The notes under the pieces: model-generated
Seen by the model: the letters and a program-made list of their open reading frames with translations, nothing else
Database searches by the model: none
Told to the model about the DNA's origin: nothing
Program-made: the position numbers and the translations under genes
NCBI GenBank assembly: GCA_020054495.1
Contig: JAHWGK010000022.1
Span: forward strand, 1-45,395
From: Thermoplasmata archaeon
Lineage (GTDB): Archaea > Thermoplasmatota > E2 > DHVEG-1
DNA length: 45,395 nucleotides
Reading direction: 5' to 3'
In this document: positions 1 through 9,104 of the stretch, one piece after another
How the letters are laid out: the number at the start of each line of letters is the position of its first letter
Position numbering within the stretch: position 1 is the stretch's first letter

Positions 1-522
1 CTTCCAAGAAATGTGAGGGAGACAGCTGCTATGATTTATCGAAAAGCGGTAAGGCAGAAGCTGATCCGGGGAAGAAGCATCGAAGGTGTTACCGCTGCAG
101 TATTGTATGCCGCATGTAGGCAGTGTAATGTACCACGAACTCTTGAAGAAATAAGCCATATAGCAAATATGCCAAAAAAGGAGATCGGAAGAAACTACAG
201 GAATATTTCACGTAAATTAAAGTTAAGATTGATCCCTACAACGCCTCAGGATTATATTTCAAGATTCTGCAGCGAGTTAAAGCTTAGTACGGATGTTCAA
301 GCAAAAACAATAGAAATATTAAAAAAAGCAGCGGGTAAAGAACTTACTAGCGGGCGGGGTCCCACAGGAATGGCAGCAGCTGCTCTTTATATTGCATCTG
401 TGCTTTGTGGTGAGAGGAGAACACAAAGAGAGGTGGCAGACGTTGCAGGTGTAACAGAGGTCACTATTCGAAATCGTTACAAGGAACTCGCAGGAAAACT
501 AGATTTAGAAATCATCCTATAG
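1..522 (+). CDS. tfb: Transcription initiation factor B (TFB), C-terminal part
   Basis: The archaeal TFIIB homologue bridges TBP on the TATA box to RNA polymerase and reads the BRE. The frame is open to the left edge (it reads LPRN before the first in-window GTG at 13), so the N-terminal zinc ribbon and B-finger lie outside the window. What is visible is the TFB core: the end of the linker, a first cyclin repeat (about the first 85 residues, with [18 protein letters not shown]) and a second repeat ([17 protein letters not shown]), closing on a helix-turn-helix, [20 protein letters not shown], the BRE-contacting element. The two-repeat layout and these motifs are diagnostic. It is convergent with alba, with only 14 bases between stop codons. 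Whether the genome has other TFB paralogues cannot be seen. Confidence 0.97.
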   Translation, partial: LPRNVRETAAMIYRKAVRQKLIRGRSIEGVTAAVLYAACRQCNVPRTLEEISHIANMPKKEIGRNYRNISRKLKLRLIPTTPQDYISRFCSELKLSTDVQAKTIEILKKAAGKELTSGRGPTGMAAAALYIASVLCGERRTQREVADVAGVTEVTIRNRYKELAGKLDLEIIL

Positions 523-536
523 GCTTATCGTTCTAC

Positions 537-872
537 CTATTTACTCTTCTTTTTAGTTGTCAAGGTTATCTCAATTGAAGATACGTTAGAAGTTCTGCCT
601 TCCTCATTTGTAATGCTCTCAGTCCCAATTTTTATGTCCTTGATTTCCGCATCTGTAACAAACCGATTTCTTGTTATCTCCGCTGCATCTACTGCTCTAC
701 TTATCGCTCTGCCTCTAGCTTTTATTACAACCTCCTCCGAACCAGTAGTGTTAAACTGTGTTACTATTGCAAGCACGTAGCTCATCGGTGGTTTATTTCC
801 AACAAATATTACGTTTTCATCAGTTCTTCTTTTTTCTTTAGTTGTTGTTTTTTCTGTTGTTTCTTCTGTCAT
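537..872 (-). CDS. albA: DNA/RNA-binding protein Alba
   Basis: Alba is a small, abundant, basic archaeal chromatin protein that binds double-stranded DNA and RNA as a dimer. After a charged, threonine/glutamate/lysine-rich leader of about 18 residues comes the family core, [20 protein letters not shown]. The nucleic-acid-binding lysine sits in the VGNKP loop, and the second helix carries [20 protein letters not shown]. The length (111 aa) is slightly above the usual 90-100 because of the leader and a lysine-rich tail. A TATA-like stretch (revcomp of about 915-935) lies upstream. No strong Shine-Dalgarno sequence is visible before the ATG at 872. Confidence 0.95.
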   Translation of the reverse strand: MTEETTEKTTTKEKRRTDENVIFVGNKPPMSYVLAIVTQFNTTGSEEVVIKARGRAISRAVDAAEITRNRFVTDAEIKDIKIGTESITNEEGRTSNVSSIEITLTTKKKSK

Positions 873-1232
873 AATTTTTTCAGCCCTTAAACTACAATAA
901 CAAAACAGAATATACTGTTAAATAGTTTCTGTCCGGAAAAAAACTGAAACAGCTAGTAAAAAAATTGAGATTGAAGAGATTTCTTTCCCGATATCTTTGT
1001 TTTGCGCCATCAAAAACATATTGGAGCTCGTCTAAAAGCAGGACGTTCAGCCAAGTTCTAGGATAAATGTTACAATCTACACCCAGTTTTTTGATTGAAT
1101 AAGATAGTAACTACTCATGGCTCTATCTTAACATATCCCAAAATTTGTTAACAAATCAAGGTCAAAATCTCCCGCCCTGCATAAGTTTGTGACCATCAAC
1201 CAAAGATTTTTGTTTAATAAAAAATTAAGAAA
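873..1232. other. Intergenic region, 360 bases
   Basis: This region lies upstream of alba (minus strand) and downstream of the PAS gene (minus strand). It holds the probable alba promoter within about 900-940. I see no tRNA, no conserved small ORF and no strong hairpin in the rest. Confidence 0.6.
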
Positions 1233-2402
1233 TTATTGTTGAGTTTCCTTCTTGTACAGTTCCTCAAGTCTCTTGAGTTCAGTAATATCTCGAGAAATAC
1301 CCATAGTACCAATTATATTTCCCTCTGCATCAAAACGTGGTATTTTTGTAACAGAGACCCATCTTTCAGATCCATCGATACGAGTTAACTTCTCAATTTT
1401 ATTAATGATGAACTTGCCTGTACAAATGACTTCTTGATCATCATCAAAAGCCTTTCTAGCCCGTTCCTCAGGAAAAAAATCAAAATCTGTTTTACAAATC
1501 ATCTCTTCAGGTTTAACATTGGAATGAGCAGCTTTTGCTTTATTTACCATGACAAATCTGTTTTCATCATCCTTAAAATAAATTGAGTCAGGGACACTGT
1601 CCATAAGCGTTTGAAGAAGTCCATGCTCATGAGAAAGTTTAATTTCAGCTTGCTTACGATCACGGATATCTCTTATCACAAGTACAAAATTATCAATCTC
1701 ATTGTCTTTTTTAACAAGGAAAAATGAACTTAGTTCTACATCAAATATCACCCCATCCCTGTTAATAGCTTCAGTTTCTTGACTTACTGCAATCTTTTTT
1801 GACAACAGTTCTTGAAACTGGTTCACAACAATTGATAATGACTTTGGAGTAAGAAGACCCATACTTAGAAAATTATTACCCATCATGTCTTCTTCTTTAA
1901 GACCGAATAGTTCAAGTGCTCTGCTATTTACATCAAGGATTTCCCCACGGGCATCAAGTACTAACATTCCATCTATTGTACATTCAAATAAACCCTCATA
2001 TTTCTCCTCACTTTCCTTTAGTTTTTTCTCAGCTTGTTTACGTTCAGTAATATCCCATATTAAAGCAAGCATTACTGGTTTTTCATCCAGTTTAAATAGA
2101 GAAGTGCTTACACTTACTGGAAAAAAAGTGCCGTCTTTTCGAACGTTTTCTGATTCAAAATTCATACCACCTTTGGACATAATCTCTTCAATTAGTTGAG
2201 ACCAATCAACTGATTTTGGAAATACGTCTGAAATATTCATTTTAGTTAAATCTTCCCAATTATAGCCAGAAAGCCAATAGGATTTTTGGTTAGCCTCTAA
2301 AATCTTACCATCTAATTCAATTAAAAAAGCAGCAGCATTAACCGATTCAAATAGAGTCTTATATCTTCCATCCAAAGATTTATTTTTAGGTTCCTCTAAC
2401 AT
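1233..2402 (-). CDS. Triple PAS-domain protein without a kinase domain
   Basis: A soluble sensor-type protein of 389 aa made of three consecutive PAS/PAC units (about residues 10-125, 130-250 and 258-378). Each ends in the PAC-type signature: LALIWDITERKQAE, LVIRDIRDRKQAE and MGISRDITELKRLEELY. The reading frame stops just after the third PAC, where a histidine kinase HisKA/HATPase would normally start, and none follows downstream. There are no membrane segments. It may act as a stand-alone signal adaptor with a kinase or regulator encoded elsewhere, or it may be a kinase that lost its output domain; the intact C-terminal coiled linker slightly favours the adaptor. The ligand or cofactor (heme, flavin, small molecule) cannot be told from the sequence. 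It is transcribed alone. Confidence 0.9.
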   Translation of the reverse strand: MLEEPKNKSLDGRYKTLFESVNAAAFLIELDGKILEANQKSYWLSGYNWEDLTKMNISDVFPKSVDWSQLIEEIMSKGGMNFESENVRKDGTFFPVSVSTSLFKLDEKPVMLALIWDITERKQAEKKLKESEEKYEGLFECTIDGMLVLDARGEILDVNSRALELFGLKEEDMMGNNFLSMGLLTPKSLSIVVNQFQELLSKKIAVSQETEAINRDGVIFDVELSSFFLVKKDNEIDNFVLVIRDIRDRKQAEIKLSHEHGLLQTLMDSVPDSIYFKDDENRFVMVNKAKAAHSNVKPEEMICKTDFDFFPEERARKAFDDDQEVICTGKFIINKIEKLTRIDGSERWVSVTKIPRFDAEGNIIGTMGISRDITELKRLEELYKKETQQ

Positions 2403-2528
2403 AAGACATCACATTTTATGCATCCCATATGAGATTTTCACAAATATTTACAATTTTGAGCATTAATTGAATACATTGTCGATATTTAAATCTACTTTAT
2501 GAGTATAAGAATGCAAAGATGAAAAAAT

Positions 2529-3587
2529 CTATATGTTTGCTAGTTCGCTTTTTAACTCAGTTATTGCATCAACAGGAGTAGGATCGATTTTTCTTAAAAT
2601 AGCAAGGTAACAACTAATGAAGTCCCCTAGACACATAGCATACATCATTTTTGCAAGTCGTTTTTTACCATGGACTTGAATTTCAATAACGTTTCCTGCG
2701 ACATCTTCAAAAAATTGTTTCATAAAATTAAGACGTTTAGACATGTAAATCGATTCGATTTCATCATCTCTTAGCAAAATACAAGTGAATTTTTTTGATG
2801 CCTCTGGATTCATCGACCATCCAATAATATCGTTATGATTGCACTCTGGAACCTCATCATATCTACATATAAGCTTACTATTTTCGTTGAACTGGGTGCA
2901 CCAACGTTTTGCTATAGGTAAATAAATATCAAAACCATATACTTGTGGTATTGTGTTGAAAATTTTTTTTGCCATCTGTTTTGACAGGTTGTTCTTCTCA
3001 GGAACCTCTTTTTTATTATGGTTTCTAAACTCATCTGTTATTGAAATGGTCTCTTCAATTTCGGCCTCAATCTTGATGTCTAAAATTCCAATTTTTTTTA
3101 ATGCATACATAGCCGAGAATAATACATATCCCGTAGCAGCTCTTGGCGAATAACCTGAAGGAATCTTAATATGAGGAATTTCTCGTTTTTCACAAAATTC
3201 TTGTAGTTTTCCTCCTGAAGAAATACCGATTATTTTGCTTCTTTTTTGATATGCATGTTTGAAAGTACTTAATGTTTCCTCAGTGTCTCCTGAATAGCTC
3301 TGGGAAATAACCAAGGTATTCTTGTTTACCCATTTTGGCAGATCATATTGGCGTGTCACAAAAATTGGTATGTCAATTCTATCTCTAAGCAGACTTTGCA
3401 CAATATCTCCAGAAATAGAAGATGCACCCATACCACTTATCACAATATTATCAATTTTGAAGAGGCTCCCTAAAGATGCAGAATTAACAATTTCTTTTGC
3501 TTCTTTTATTTGTTCAGGAAATCCTGCAACTATACCACACATATCAGATTTATCTATTTCTGAAATTAACTTCAAATCGTCTAACAT
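2529..3587 (-). CDS. pgi/pmi: Bifunctional phosphoglucose/phosphomannose isomerase
   Basis: Interconverts glucose-6-P/fructose-6-P and mannose-6-P/fructose-6-P, the crenarchaeal/thermoplasmal PGI/PMI type built from two SIS domains. The first SIS domain shows ISGMGASSISGDIVQSLLRD and SQSYSGDTEETLSTF, which make the phosphate-binding loops. The second SIS domain carries DEVPECNHNDIIGWS, containing the conserved Glu and His of the isomerase active site. The length (352 aa) is slightly above characterised members (about 300-330). It is divergent from metV with about 117 bases between. The aldolase at 7975 acts in the same glycolysis/gluconeogenesis route but is not in this transcription unit. 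Confidence 0.93.
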   Translation of the reverse strand: MLDDLKLISEIDKSDMCGIVAGFPEQIKEAKEIVNSASLGSLFKIDNIVISGMGASSISGDIVQSLLRDRIDIPIFVTRQYDLPKWVNKNTLVISQSYSGDTEETLSTFKHAYQKRSKIIGISSGGKLQEFCEKREIPHIKIPSGYSPRAATGYVLFSAMYALKKIGILDIKIEAEIEETISITDEFRNHNKKEVPEKNNLSKQMAKKIFNTIPQVYGFDIYLPIAKRWCTQFNENSKLICRYDEVPECNHNDIIGWSMNPEASKKFTCILLRDDEIESIYMSKRLNFMKQFFEDVAGNVIEIQVHGKKRLAKMMYAMCLGDFISCYLAILRKIDPTPVDAITELKSELANI

Positions 3588-3704
3588 AATCCTTCAGCCA
3601 ATTCCCAATCGCTACTAAATCATCCCCGTAAAAGCAGGTCACTATAAAGATATTTTCATTTAGAATGCAAATACTTAAATTGAGAATCAATATCTTGTTC
3701 ACAC

Positions 3705-4343
3705 ATGATAATTACTAAGCAAAAAGATTTCAACGATTTGCTAAGTTTAATTAAAGATGGACCAGTCTTTATAGTCGGATGTAGTGAATGTGCAACATTA
3801 TGCCACACTGGTGGGAAAGAAGAAGTTTTATTGATGAGGAAAGATTTGGAAAAGAAAAATATTAAGACTACAGGCTGTATAATTTTGGAGCCAGCTTGCC
3901 ATCTCCTAAACGACAAACGTCTTTTAAAAGAGCATAAGAAAGAGATTGATGAAGCAAAAAAAATCCTTGTTCTTGCATGTGGTAATGGTGTGCAGACAGT
4001 ATCTGAGATTATTAATGATACTGATGTTATTTCGGGCACTGATACTTTATTCTTAGGTGAGATTAAACGTGCTAATGATTTTGAAAAGAGATGTGTAATG
4101 TGTGGAGATTGCATTCAAGATTTATTTGAAGGAGTGTGCCCCGTTTCACGTTGTCCAAAGAGTATGCTGAACGGCCCATGTGGTGGATCAATCGATGGAA
4201 AATGTGAGGCTGACAAAGAAATCGATTGCATATGGGATATTATTTATAACCGCCTGAAGGAAAAAGGTCAACTATATAGATTTAAGGAAATCAGAGCGCC
4301 TAAGGATTGGTCAAAATCAACAGAAATGAGGAGGGTTTTATAA
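3705..4343 (+). CDS. metV: Zinc-binding MetV-like partner of methylenetetrahydrofolate reductase
   Basis: A member of the MTHFR C-terminal family (the MetV subunit of acetogen-type MetVF reductases). It is proposed to hold a zinc or Fe-S centre and to support electron transfer to MetF. Visible cysteine motifs are CSECATLCHTGG near residue 25, and a dense C-terminal set: CVMCGDCIQDLFEGVCPVSR, CPKSMLNGPCGG and GKCEADKEIDC. The normal family length is about 200 aa; this one has 212. The stop lies one base before the metF start, so the two are translationally linked. Pairing with metF is the strongest evidence of function. No TM segment or signal peptide is visible. Confidence 0.9.
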   Translation: MIITKQKDFNDLLSLIKDGPVFIVGCSECATLCHTGGKEEVLLMRKDLEKKNIKTTGCIILEPACHLLNDKRLLKEHKKEIDEAKKILVLACGNGVQTVSEIINDTDVISGTDTLFLGEIKRANDFEKRCVMCGDCIQDLFEGVCPVSRCPKSMLNGPCGGSIDGKCEADKEIDCIWDIIYNRLKEKGQLYRFKEIRAPKDWSKSTEMRRVL

Positions 4344-4344
4344 A

Positions 4345-5259
4345 ATGGGTTACAGGAGTAATCTCGAACAGATTCTCTCTGAAGGTAAATTTGCTGTTAC
4401 AGCTGAGATAGGCCCTCCAAAAGGCGCTGATCCAAATAAGATAAAGAATAAAGGTGAAATTGTAGAAGGATATGCTGATGCTTTTAATGTTACTGATAAT
4501 CAGACAGCTGTTGTGAGATTATCTAGTATGGGTGGATGTTTTATTCTCCTAAAGATGGGTTTAGAACCTATTATGCAGATAACATGTAGGGACAGGAATA
4601 GATTGGCAATTCAAAGTGATGTTTTAGGTGCAGCAGCTGTTGGTGTGAAAAATATGCTTTTTCTAACAGGGGATCATCAATCTTTTGGCAATCATCCAAA
4701 CGCAAAAGGTGTCTATGATTTGGATTCCATTCAACTCATTCAGATAGTTAAAAACATGAGAGATAATGGGATTTTTCAGAGTGGTGATAAAATACTTTCA
4801 GGCAACCCAGACGTTTTTATCGGAGCTGCAGCTAACCCTTTTGCTGATCCGTTTGAGCTTAGAGTGGATAGACTTGAAAAAAAGATAGAAGCCGGAGCTG
4901 ATTTTATTCAAACTCAAAGTGTTTTTAATCTAGACAAACTCAATACATGGATGGATGAAGTTAGATCAAGAGGTCTTGATAAAAAAACCCATATTCTTCC
5001 TGGTATCACCCCTCTTAAGTCTCTTAAAATGACTGAACGTATGAAGTTTCATGTTCCCGGCGTTGATATTCCAGATCATTTTTACGACAGAATGAAAAAG
5101 GCCACTGATCCCAAGGATGAGGGATATAAAATCGCCCTTGAACTTATTAAAGAGGTAAAAAAAATCAAGGGTATTCGTGGTTTGCATATCACTGCACTTT
5201 TTTGGGAGGATATACTTCCTGAACTTATTAAAGAATCTAGTTTGTATCCTAGACCATAA
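4345..5259 (+). CDS. metF: 5,10-methylenetetrahydrofolate reductase
   Basis: Reduces methylene-tetrahydrofolate (or a tetrahydropterin analogue) to the methyl form, a step of the methyl branch of the Wood-Ljungdahl pathway or of methionine synthesis. It is a TIM-barrel flavoprotein of 304 aa, the normal MetF length. It shows the N-terminal AEIGPPKGADP strand with the catalytic-position Glu, NVTDNQTAVVRLSSM, the FLTGDHQ loop, and EAGADFIQTQSVFN near the FAD/substrate pocket. A GAGG Shine-Dalgarno lies in the end of metV. The metV-metF pairing suggests a ferredoxin- or complex-linked electron donor rather than NADPH. Most archaea use the F420-dependent Mer for this step, so the bacterial-type enzyme is notable. 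A T-rich stretch at about 5266-5290 may terminate the operon. Confidence 0.93.
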   Translation: MGYRSNLEQILSEGKFAVTAEIGPPKGADPNKIKNKGEIVEGYADAFNVTDNQTAVVRLSSMGGCFILLKMGLEPIMQITCRDRNRLAIQSDVLGAAAVGVKNMLFLTGDHQSFGNHPNAKGVYDLDSIQLIQIVKNMRDNGIFQSGDKILSGNPDVFIGAAANPFADPFELRVDRLEKKIEAGADFIQTQSVFNLDKLNTWMDEVRSRGLDKKTHILPGITPLKSLKMTERMKFHVPGVDIPDHFYDRMKKATDPKDEGYKIALELIKEVKKIKGIRGLHITALFWEDILPELIKESSLYPRP

Positions 5260-5436
5260 AATTGTATTTCTTTTATCCTACTTTTTTCCCTTCGTTTTTA
5301 TTCCTAACCCTATCTGTTGACTTTTTTCTATTTTGACATTTTAACAGAAAATCTTTTTATAGTATCTTTTGAGAACAATATACATGTTAATTATTATCAC
5401 GTTAAAGTGTGGCGTGATAAATGCAAGAGAACAGAG

Positions 5437-6165
5437 GTGAAAGGAATAAAAGTAAACAAGAAATGTCTGATACTAGCGTTACTGTTCCTCATTCTTAACA
5501 TGGTTATAGCCACCCAGTATGCCATTACAAAAATTGGTTATGAATATTATATTGTACATCCTTGTAATGCCGATATTAGATATATTGGATCTGATAATTC
5601 TACAGACAATATAAGGGTATTAAGAGTAATTAGTAGTAACGTTACAAATGTTGGAGTTAAATTAAGACTTGGAGGGAATTTTACTACAAACCAGGTTAAA
5701 ACCTATACTGCGGCATTTGGAATTGTAAATGAAGAAGGGCATTCTCTTAATATCACTCACATAAACGTATCCTCAAGTAATCATTCATATTTAAAAATCT
5801 GGCTACATGGCAATAGAGCTGTTAATGCAAAGAGTAACATCACCGATCCTAGCGCTGTATTCATGTGGAATAATAATACTTTAGTAAATGCAAGTAATAC
5901 AACAGCTTGGACACTTGCAGCTGGAAATAGTAATCCAGATGATATGTGTTACAATGTCTCCGATAGAGCAAATTGTAGTATAAATACAACCTGGGATGAA
6001 ATTGCACATGTAAGATATTCAATTAATGACACCAATGCTACAAGCAATATATCTGATTTTGTTTGGGTGCAAGTTGCAGTTGACATACCAGATACTGCGG
6101 ATTTTCTTGGCTTACATACTGGTACTATCTGGGTACATCTAGAAAAGGAAACAGAGAGTAATTAA
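5437..6165 (+). CDS. Secreted or anchored surface protein with dense N-glycosylation sequons
   Basis: Function not recognised. From the GTG at 5437 the protein starts with a short basic segment and one hydrophobic helix (CLILALLFLILNMVIATQYA), read as a signal peptide or N-terminal anchor. The exported part, about 215 residues, looks beta-rich and carries sixteen Asn-X-Ser/Thr sequons (for example NST, NVT, NFT, NIT, NCS, NDT), an extreme density, plus a few Cys. The start is uncertain: a GGTGA-like Shine-Dalgarno overlaps the chosen GTG, other in-frame starts lie further upstream at 5407 and 5317, and no ATG fits better. It is flanked by unrelated genes and is probably monocistronic. A role in the S-layer or surface coat is inferred from sequons and export only. 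Confidence 0.75.
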   Translation: MKGIKVNKKCLILALLFLILNMVIATQYAITKIGYEYYIVHPCNADIRYIGSDNSTDNIRVLRVISSNVTNVGVKLRLGGNFTTNQVKTYTAAFGIVNEEGHSLNITHINVSSSNHSYLKIWLHGNRAVNAKSNITDPSAVFMWNNNTLVNASNTTAWTLAAGNSNPDDMCYNVSDRANCSINTTWDEIAHVRYSINDTNATSNISDFVWVQVAVDIPDTADFLGLHTGTIWVHLEKETESN

Positions 6166-6296
6166 GACTATCTCATCATTTTTTAAAGTATTAAAATTAG
6201 TATTTGATTATTTTTTCCAAATTTTTTAACAGCAAACTATGTATATATTGTTCTTATACCGCTGTCACAATAATACAAATTGGGGAGTGTCTGTCA

Positions 6297-7274
6297 ATGC
6301 CAAAGAGCAATATGAAAAAAATCCTTGTAAATGGCGCAGTAGGTCAAATAGGTTCAGAGCTAACAATGGCTCTTCGTAAAAGATATGGTAATGATAATGT
6401 AGTAGCATGTGGCCGAAAGACTAAGCCGAGTGAGATTTTGCTTAATTCTGGTCCTTTTGAGTTCATTGATATTACAGATAGGAAGACTGTTGAAAAGGTC
6501 GTCAAAGATTACGATATAGATACAATATACAATATGGCTGCAATACTATCTGCAGTTGGTGAAGAACGTCCACTTCTCTGTTGGAATGTAAATATTAATG
6601 GACTATACAACATTCTTGAAATCGCACATGAACATAAGATGAAACGTGTCTTTGTTCCAAGTTCAATTGCTGTATTTGGTCCTGAAACTCCAAGAGTAAA
6701 TACTCCGCAGGAAACAATTCTAAAACCAAAAACAATGTATGGAGTTACAAAGGTGGCAGGCGAACTACTTGGTGACTATTATTTTAAGAAATTTGGAATC
6801 GACGTTAGAGGTATTAGATATCCTGGTATAATTAGTAGCGAAACACTACCTGGAGGCGGGACAACTGATTATGCTGTTGAAATATTTTATGAGGCTATTA
6901 AAAACAAGAAATATACTTGTTTTTTAAAAAAAGACACAGTTCTTCCAATGATGTATATGCCTGATTGTATAAAAGCAACAATTGACTTAATGGAAGCAGA
7001 TATTTCAAAACTTAACCATCATTGTGATTTTAACATCGCATCTATGAGTTTTTCAGCAGGAGAACTTGCTGATGAAATAAAAAAACACATTCCTGAATTC
7101 AAATGTGAATATAAATCTGATTTCAGACAAGCAATAGCTGACTCATGGCCCCAATCTATCGATGATACTGTTGCAAAGGAAGAATGGGGTTGGAAACCCT
7201 CTTACAATTTGCAATCTATGACAAAAGATATGTTAGAAAAACTAGGTAGGCGCTACAAAGAAGGAAATCTATAA
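6297..7274 (+). CDS. tdh: L-threonine 3-dehydrogenase, short-chain (SDR/epimerase-like) type
   Basis: Oxidises L-threonine to 2-amino-3-oxobutyrate with NAD+. The protein is an extended SDR: Rossmann fingerprint GAVGQIGSEL at the N terminus, catalytic Ser region FVPSSIAVFGPET, catalytic Tyr-Lys in MYGVTKVAGELLG, and the substrate-side motifs RYPGIISSETLPGGGTTDYA and LPMMYMPDCIKA. These match the Thermoplasma volcanium enzyme closely from memory, which is why this is called threonine dehydrogenase rather than a sugar epimerase. The ATG at 6297 is preferred over the upstream in-frame ATG because it sits after a GGGGAG Shine-Dalgarno and gives the normal length of about 325 aa. It is a single gene. 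Confidence 0.88.
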   Translation: MPKSNMKKILVNGAVGQIGSELTMALRKRYGNDNVVACGRKTKPSEILLNSGPFEFIDITDRKTVEKVVKDYDIDTIYNMAAILSAVGEERPLLCWNVNINGLYNILEIAHEHKMKRVFVPSSIAVFGPETPRVNTPQETILKPKTMYGVTKVAGELLGDYYFKKFGIDVRGIRYPGIISSETLPGGGTTDYAVEIFYEAIKNKKYTCFLKKDTVLPMMYMPDCIKATIDLMEADISKLNHHCDFNIASMSFSAGELADEIKKHIPEFKCEYKSDFRQAIADSWPQSIDDTVAKEEWGWKPSYNLQSMTKDMLEKLGRRYKEGNL

Positions 7275-7312
7275 AAATTTATTTAAAAGAAAAAAGACAG
7301 GCAGGTTTTATC

Positions 7313-7834
7313 CTACCACCAGTTATTTTTCCAATTTTGATTCCACCATGACTTGATTGGAACATAGGTCGAAGTCTGCCAATTTTCTGATTGCATTTCA
7401 TATAAATGGTGCCAAACATCATCCCAATTTTGTCCTTCTACCCAGGTCATGTAATCCCAATCGCCAGGAATACTAGCTCCACTAGTTGCCCAGTTCCATT
7501 TCTTAATTTTTTCAGTTGTCTCATCTAGTTTATTCTCTCTTACAAGTACCCACGCACCAGCTGGTTTTTCCCACCACCAGCTATCTTTTTTATATCCATT
7601 ATATACCATGTGTGAGCTTGTATTTTCTACCTCATCCCAGTCTTTTATGCTGGCTACACACTGATGCACATTTTCCCAATCTGTAGCATCAAACCAGACA
7701 ATAACATCCCATTCTCCAGATACAATCCAGGTACCAATTACAGTTTCCCATTCGTGGAAGCGTTGCCAAACATTATGTGCTTTTCCTTTTTTTGTTTTAA
7801 TAAAAACATATGCGGATCTGTTTTTCCAATCCAT
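7313..7834 (-). CDS. Tryptophan-rich protein with two AsnC/Lrp ligand-binding-like (ACT/RAM) domains
   Basis: Family not firmly recognised. The 173-residue protein holds 24 tryptophans (about 14%). Two half-repeats are visible. Residues about 6-80 read beta-alpha-beta-beta-alpha-beta, with VIGTWIVSGEWDVIVWFDA resembling the V..TG.YDV strand-turn of Lrp/AsnC effector domains; residues about 90-160 repeat the plan around SIPGDWDYMTWVEG. There is no DNA-binding helix-turn-helix, so it is a stand-alone RAM-type pair. The tail is Trp/Asn-rich (SWWNQNWKNNWW). The ATG at 7834 follows a GGAGAG Shine-Dalgarno; a TTG six bases upstream is less likely. It is divergent from the aldolase gene. A role as ligand-binding or modulatory partner is inference. 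Confidence 0.7.
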   Translation of the reverse strand: MDWKNRSAYVFIKTKKGKAHNVWQRFHEWETVIGTWIVSGEWDVIVWFDATDWENVHQCVASIKDWDEVENTSSHMVYNGYKKDSWWWEKPAGAWVLVRENKLDETTEKIKKWNWATSGASIPGDWDYMTWVEGQNWDDVWHHLYEMQSENWQTSTYVPIKSWWNQNWKNNWW

Positions 7835-7904
7835 AACCAATCTCTCCTCTTAAACAAATTTCGTTAAAATAAATGTATTAATATCACTTATACTTTTCTA
7901 ATGG

Positions 7905-7922
7905 GTTAAAATTCGTTTTAAC
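7905..7922. promoter_or_regulatory. Palindrome between divergent genes
   Basis: GTTAAAATTCGTTTTAAC forms 7-bp perfect arms around TTCG, and a half-site GTTAAAAT recurs at 7863-7870. It lies between the Trp-rich protein gene and the aldolase gene, in the right place to be an operator for either or both promoters. The regulator is unknown. Confidence 0.4.
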
Positions 7923-7974
7923 AAAAGGTTTTTGTGCTTAAACATATTCTTTTTTAATTGGAGAGATTATCCCC

Positions 7975-9081
7975 ATGCAGGAGTTAGAGGAGATTAGAGA
8001 TCATATGAGTGATAGTATTGGTGTCATTAGAGAACATTTAGGCAATGAAGCAGAGCATCTGCTGGAATTTAACGAGCCAAAGATAAAAAAGGAGTCGTTA
8101 CATCTCCCCGGCCCAGATTTTGTTGATAGAATATTTATCGATACCGATAGACCTATAGGGGTTTTAAGAAATCTAAAATCTATTTTTAACCAAGGCCGTC
8201 TTAGAGGAACTGGATATGTTTCAATTCTTCCGGTTGATCAAGATATTGAACATTCTGCTGCTGCATCCTTTACACCAAATCCTATTTATTTTGACCCTGA
8301 GAAAATTATAGAGTTAGCAATTAAAGGTGGTTGTAATGCTGTTGCATCAACTCTAGGAGTTCTTGGGGCTGTTTCTAGAAAATATGCACACAAAATCCCT
8401 TTTATTGTGAAGATTAATCACAATGAACTTCTCACGTATCCAAATAAATTTGACCAGATAATGTTTGCAGATGTCGAGCAAGCTTGGGAGATGGGTGCTG
8501 CTGCAATTGGTTGTACAATTTATTTTGGATCTCAAGAATCTTCTCGGCAGATTCAGGAGGTTAGCCAAGCATTTAAGTATGCTCATGAGCTTGGTATGAC
8601 TACAATTCTTTGGTGTTATCTTAGAAATCCAGCTTTTAATGTTGATGAAAAGGATTATCATTCCTCTGCGGATCTCACAGGACAAGCAAATCACTTAGGT
8701 GCGACAATTGAAGCAGATATTGTTAAGCAAAAACTTCCAACACTGAACGGCGGTTATATTGCTCTAAATCGTGGTGATGCAAAGTTTGGAAAAATGGATG
8801 ATAGAGCATATACAGAACTTTGTTCCGATCATCCCATTGATTTAGCCAGATATCAAATTGCTAATTGTTATATGGGCAGAGTTGGCCTTATAAACTCTGG
8901 TGGCGCTTCTGGGGAAAATGATTTTGCACAAGCAGTTAGGACTGCTGTAATTAACAAGCGTGCTGGAGGTATTGGACTTATTTCTGGCAGAAAGGCATTT
9001 CAGCGACCGATGGAAGAGGGTGTCAAACTATTGAATTCTATTCAAGATGTTTATCTTTGCGAGGATGTAACTATTGCATAG
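7975..9081 (+). CDS. fbaB: Fructose-bisphosphate aldolase, class I (FbaB/DeoC-like)
   Basis: Cleaves fructose-1,6-bisphosphate to dihydroxyacetone phosphate and glyceraldehyde-3-phosphate (reversible) by a Schiff-base mechanism. The TIM barrel shows the family motif [15 protein letters not shown] near residue 85, [40 protein letters not shown], and the phosphate-binding [13 protein letters not shown] followed by [14 protein letters not shown]. The 368 residues match the FbaB (E. coli class I) length rather than the shorter archaeal class IA enzyme. I did not assign the Schiff-base lysine with certainty. A GGAGAG Shine-Dalgarno is present upstream of the ATG at 7975. It is divergent from the Trp-rich protein. 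Confidence 0.9.
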   Translation: MQELEEIRDHMSDSIGVIREHLGNEAEHLLEFNEPKIKKESLHLPGPDFVDRIFIDTDRPIGVLRNLKSIFNQGRLRGTGYVSILPVDQDIEHSAAASFTPNPIYFDPEKIIELAIKGGCNAVASTLGVLGAVSRKYAHKIPFIVKINHNELLTYPNKFDQIMFADVEQAWEMGAAAIGCTIYFGSQESSRQIQEVSQAFKYAHELGMTTILWCYLRNPAFNVDEKDYHSSADLTGQANHLGATIEADIVKQKLPTLNGGYIALNRGDAKFGKMDDRAYTELCSDHPIDLARYQIANCYMGRVGLINSGGASGENDFAQAVRTAVINKRAGGIGLISGRKAFQRPMEEGVKLLNSIQDVYLCEDVTIA

Positions 9082-9104
9082 TTACTAATTCTTTTTCTAA
9101 GAAA

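Noticed and set aside
873-1232. tRNA or small RNA gene
   Set aside because: No cloverleaf arms or T-loop GTTCGA/GTTCAA context in a folding arrangement were found.
3656-4114. 152-residue minus-strand ORF opposite metV
   Set aside because: It lies entirely opposite a gene with clear cysteine motifs and has no recognisable content.
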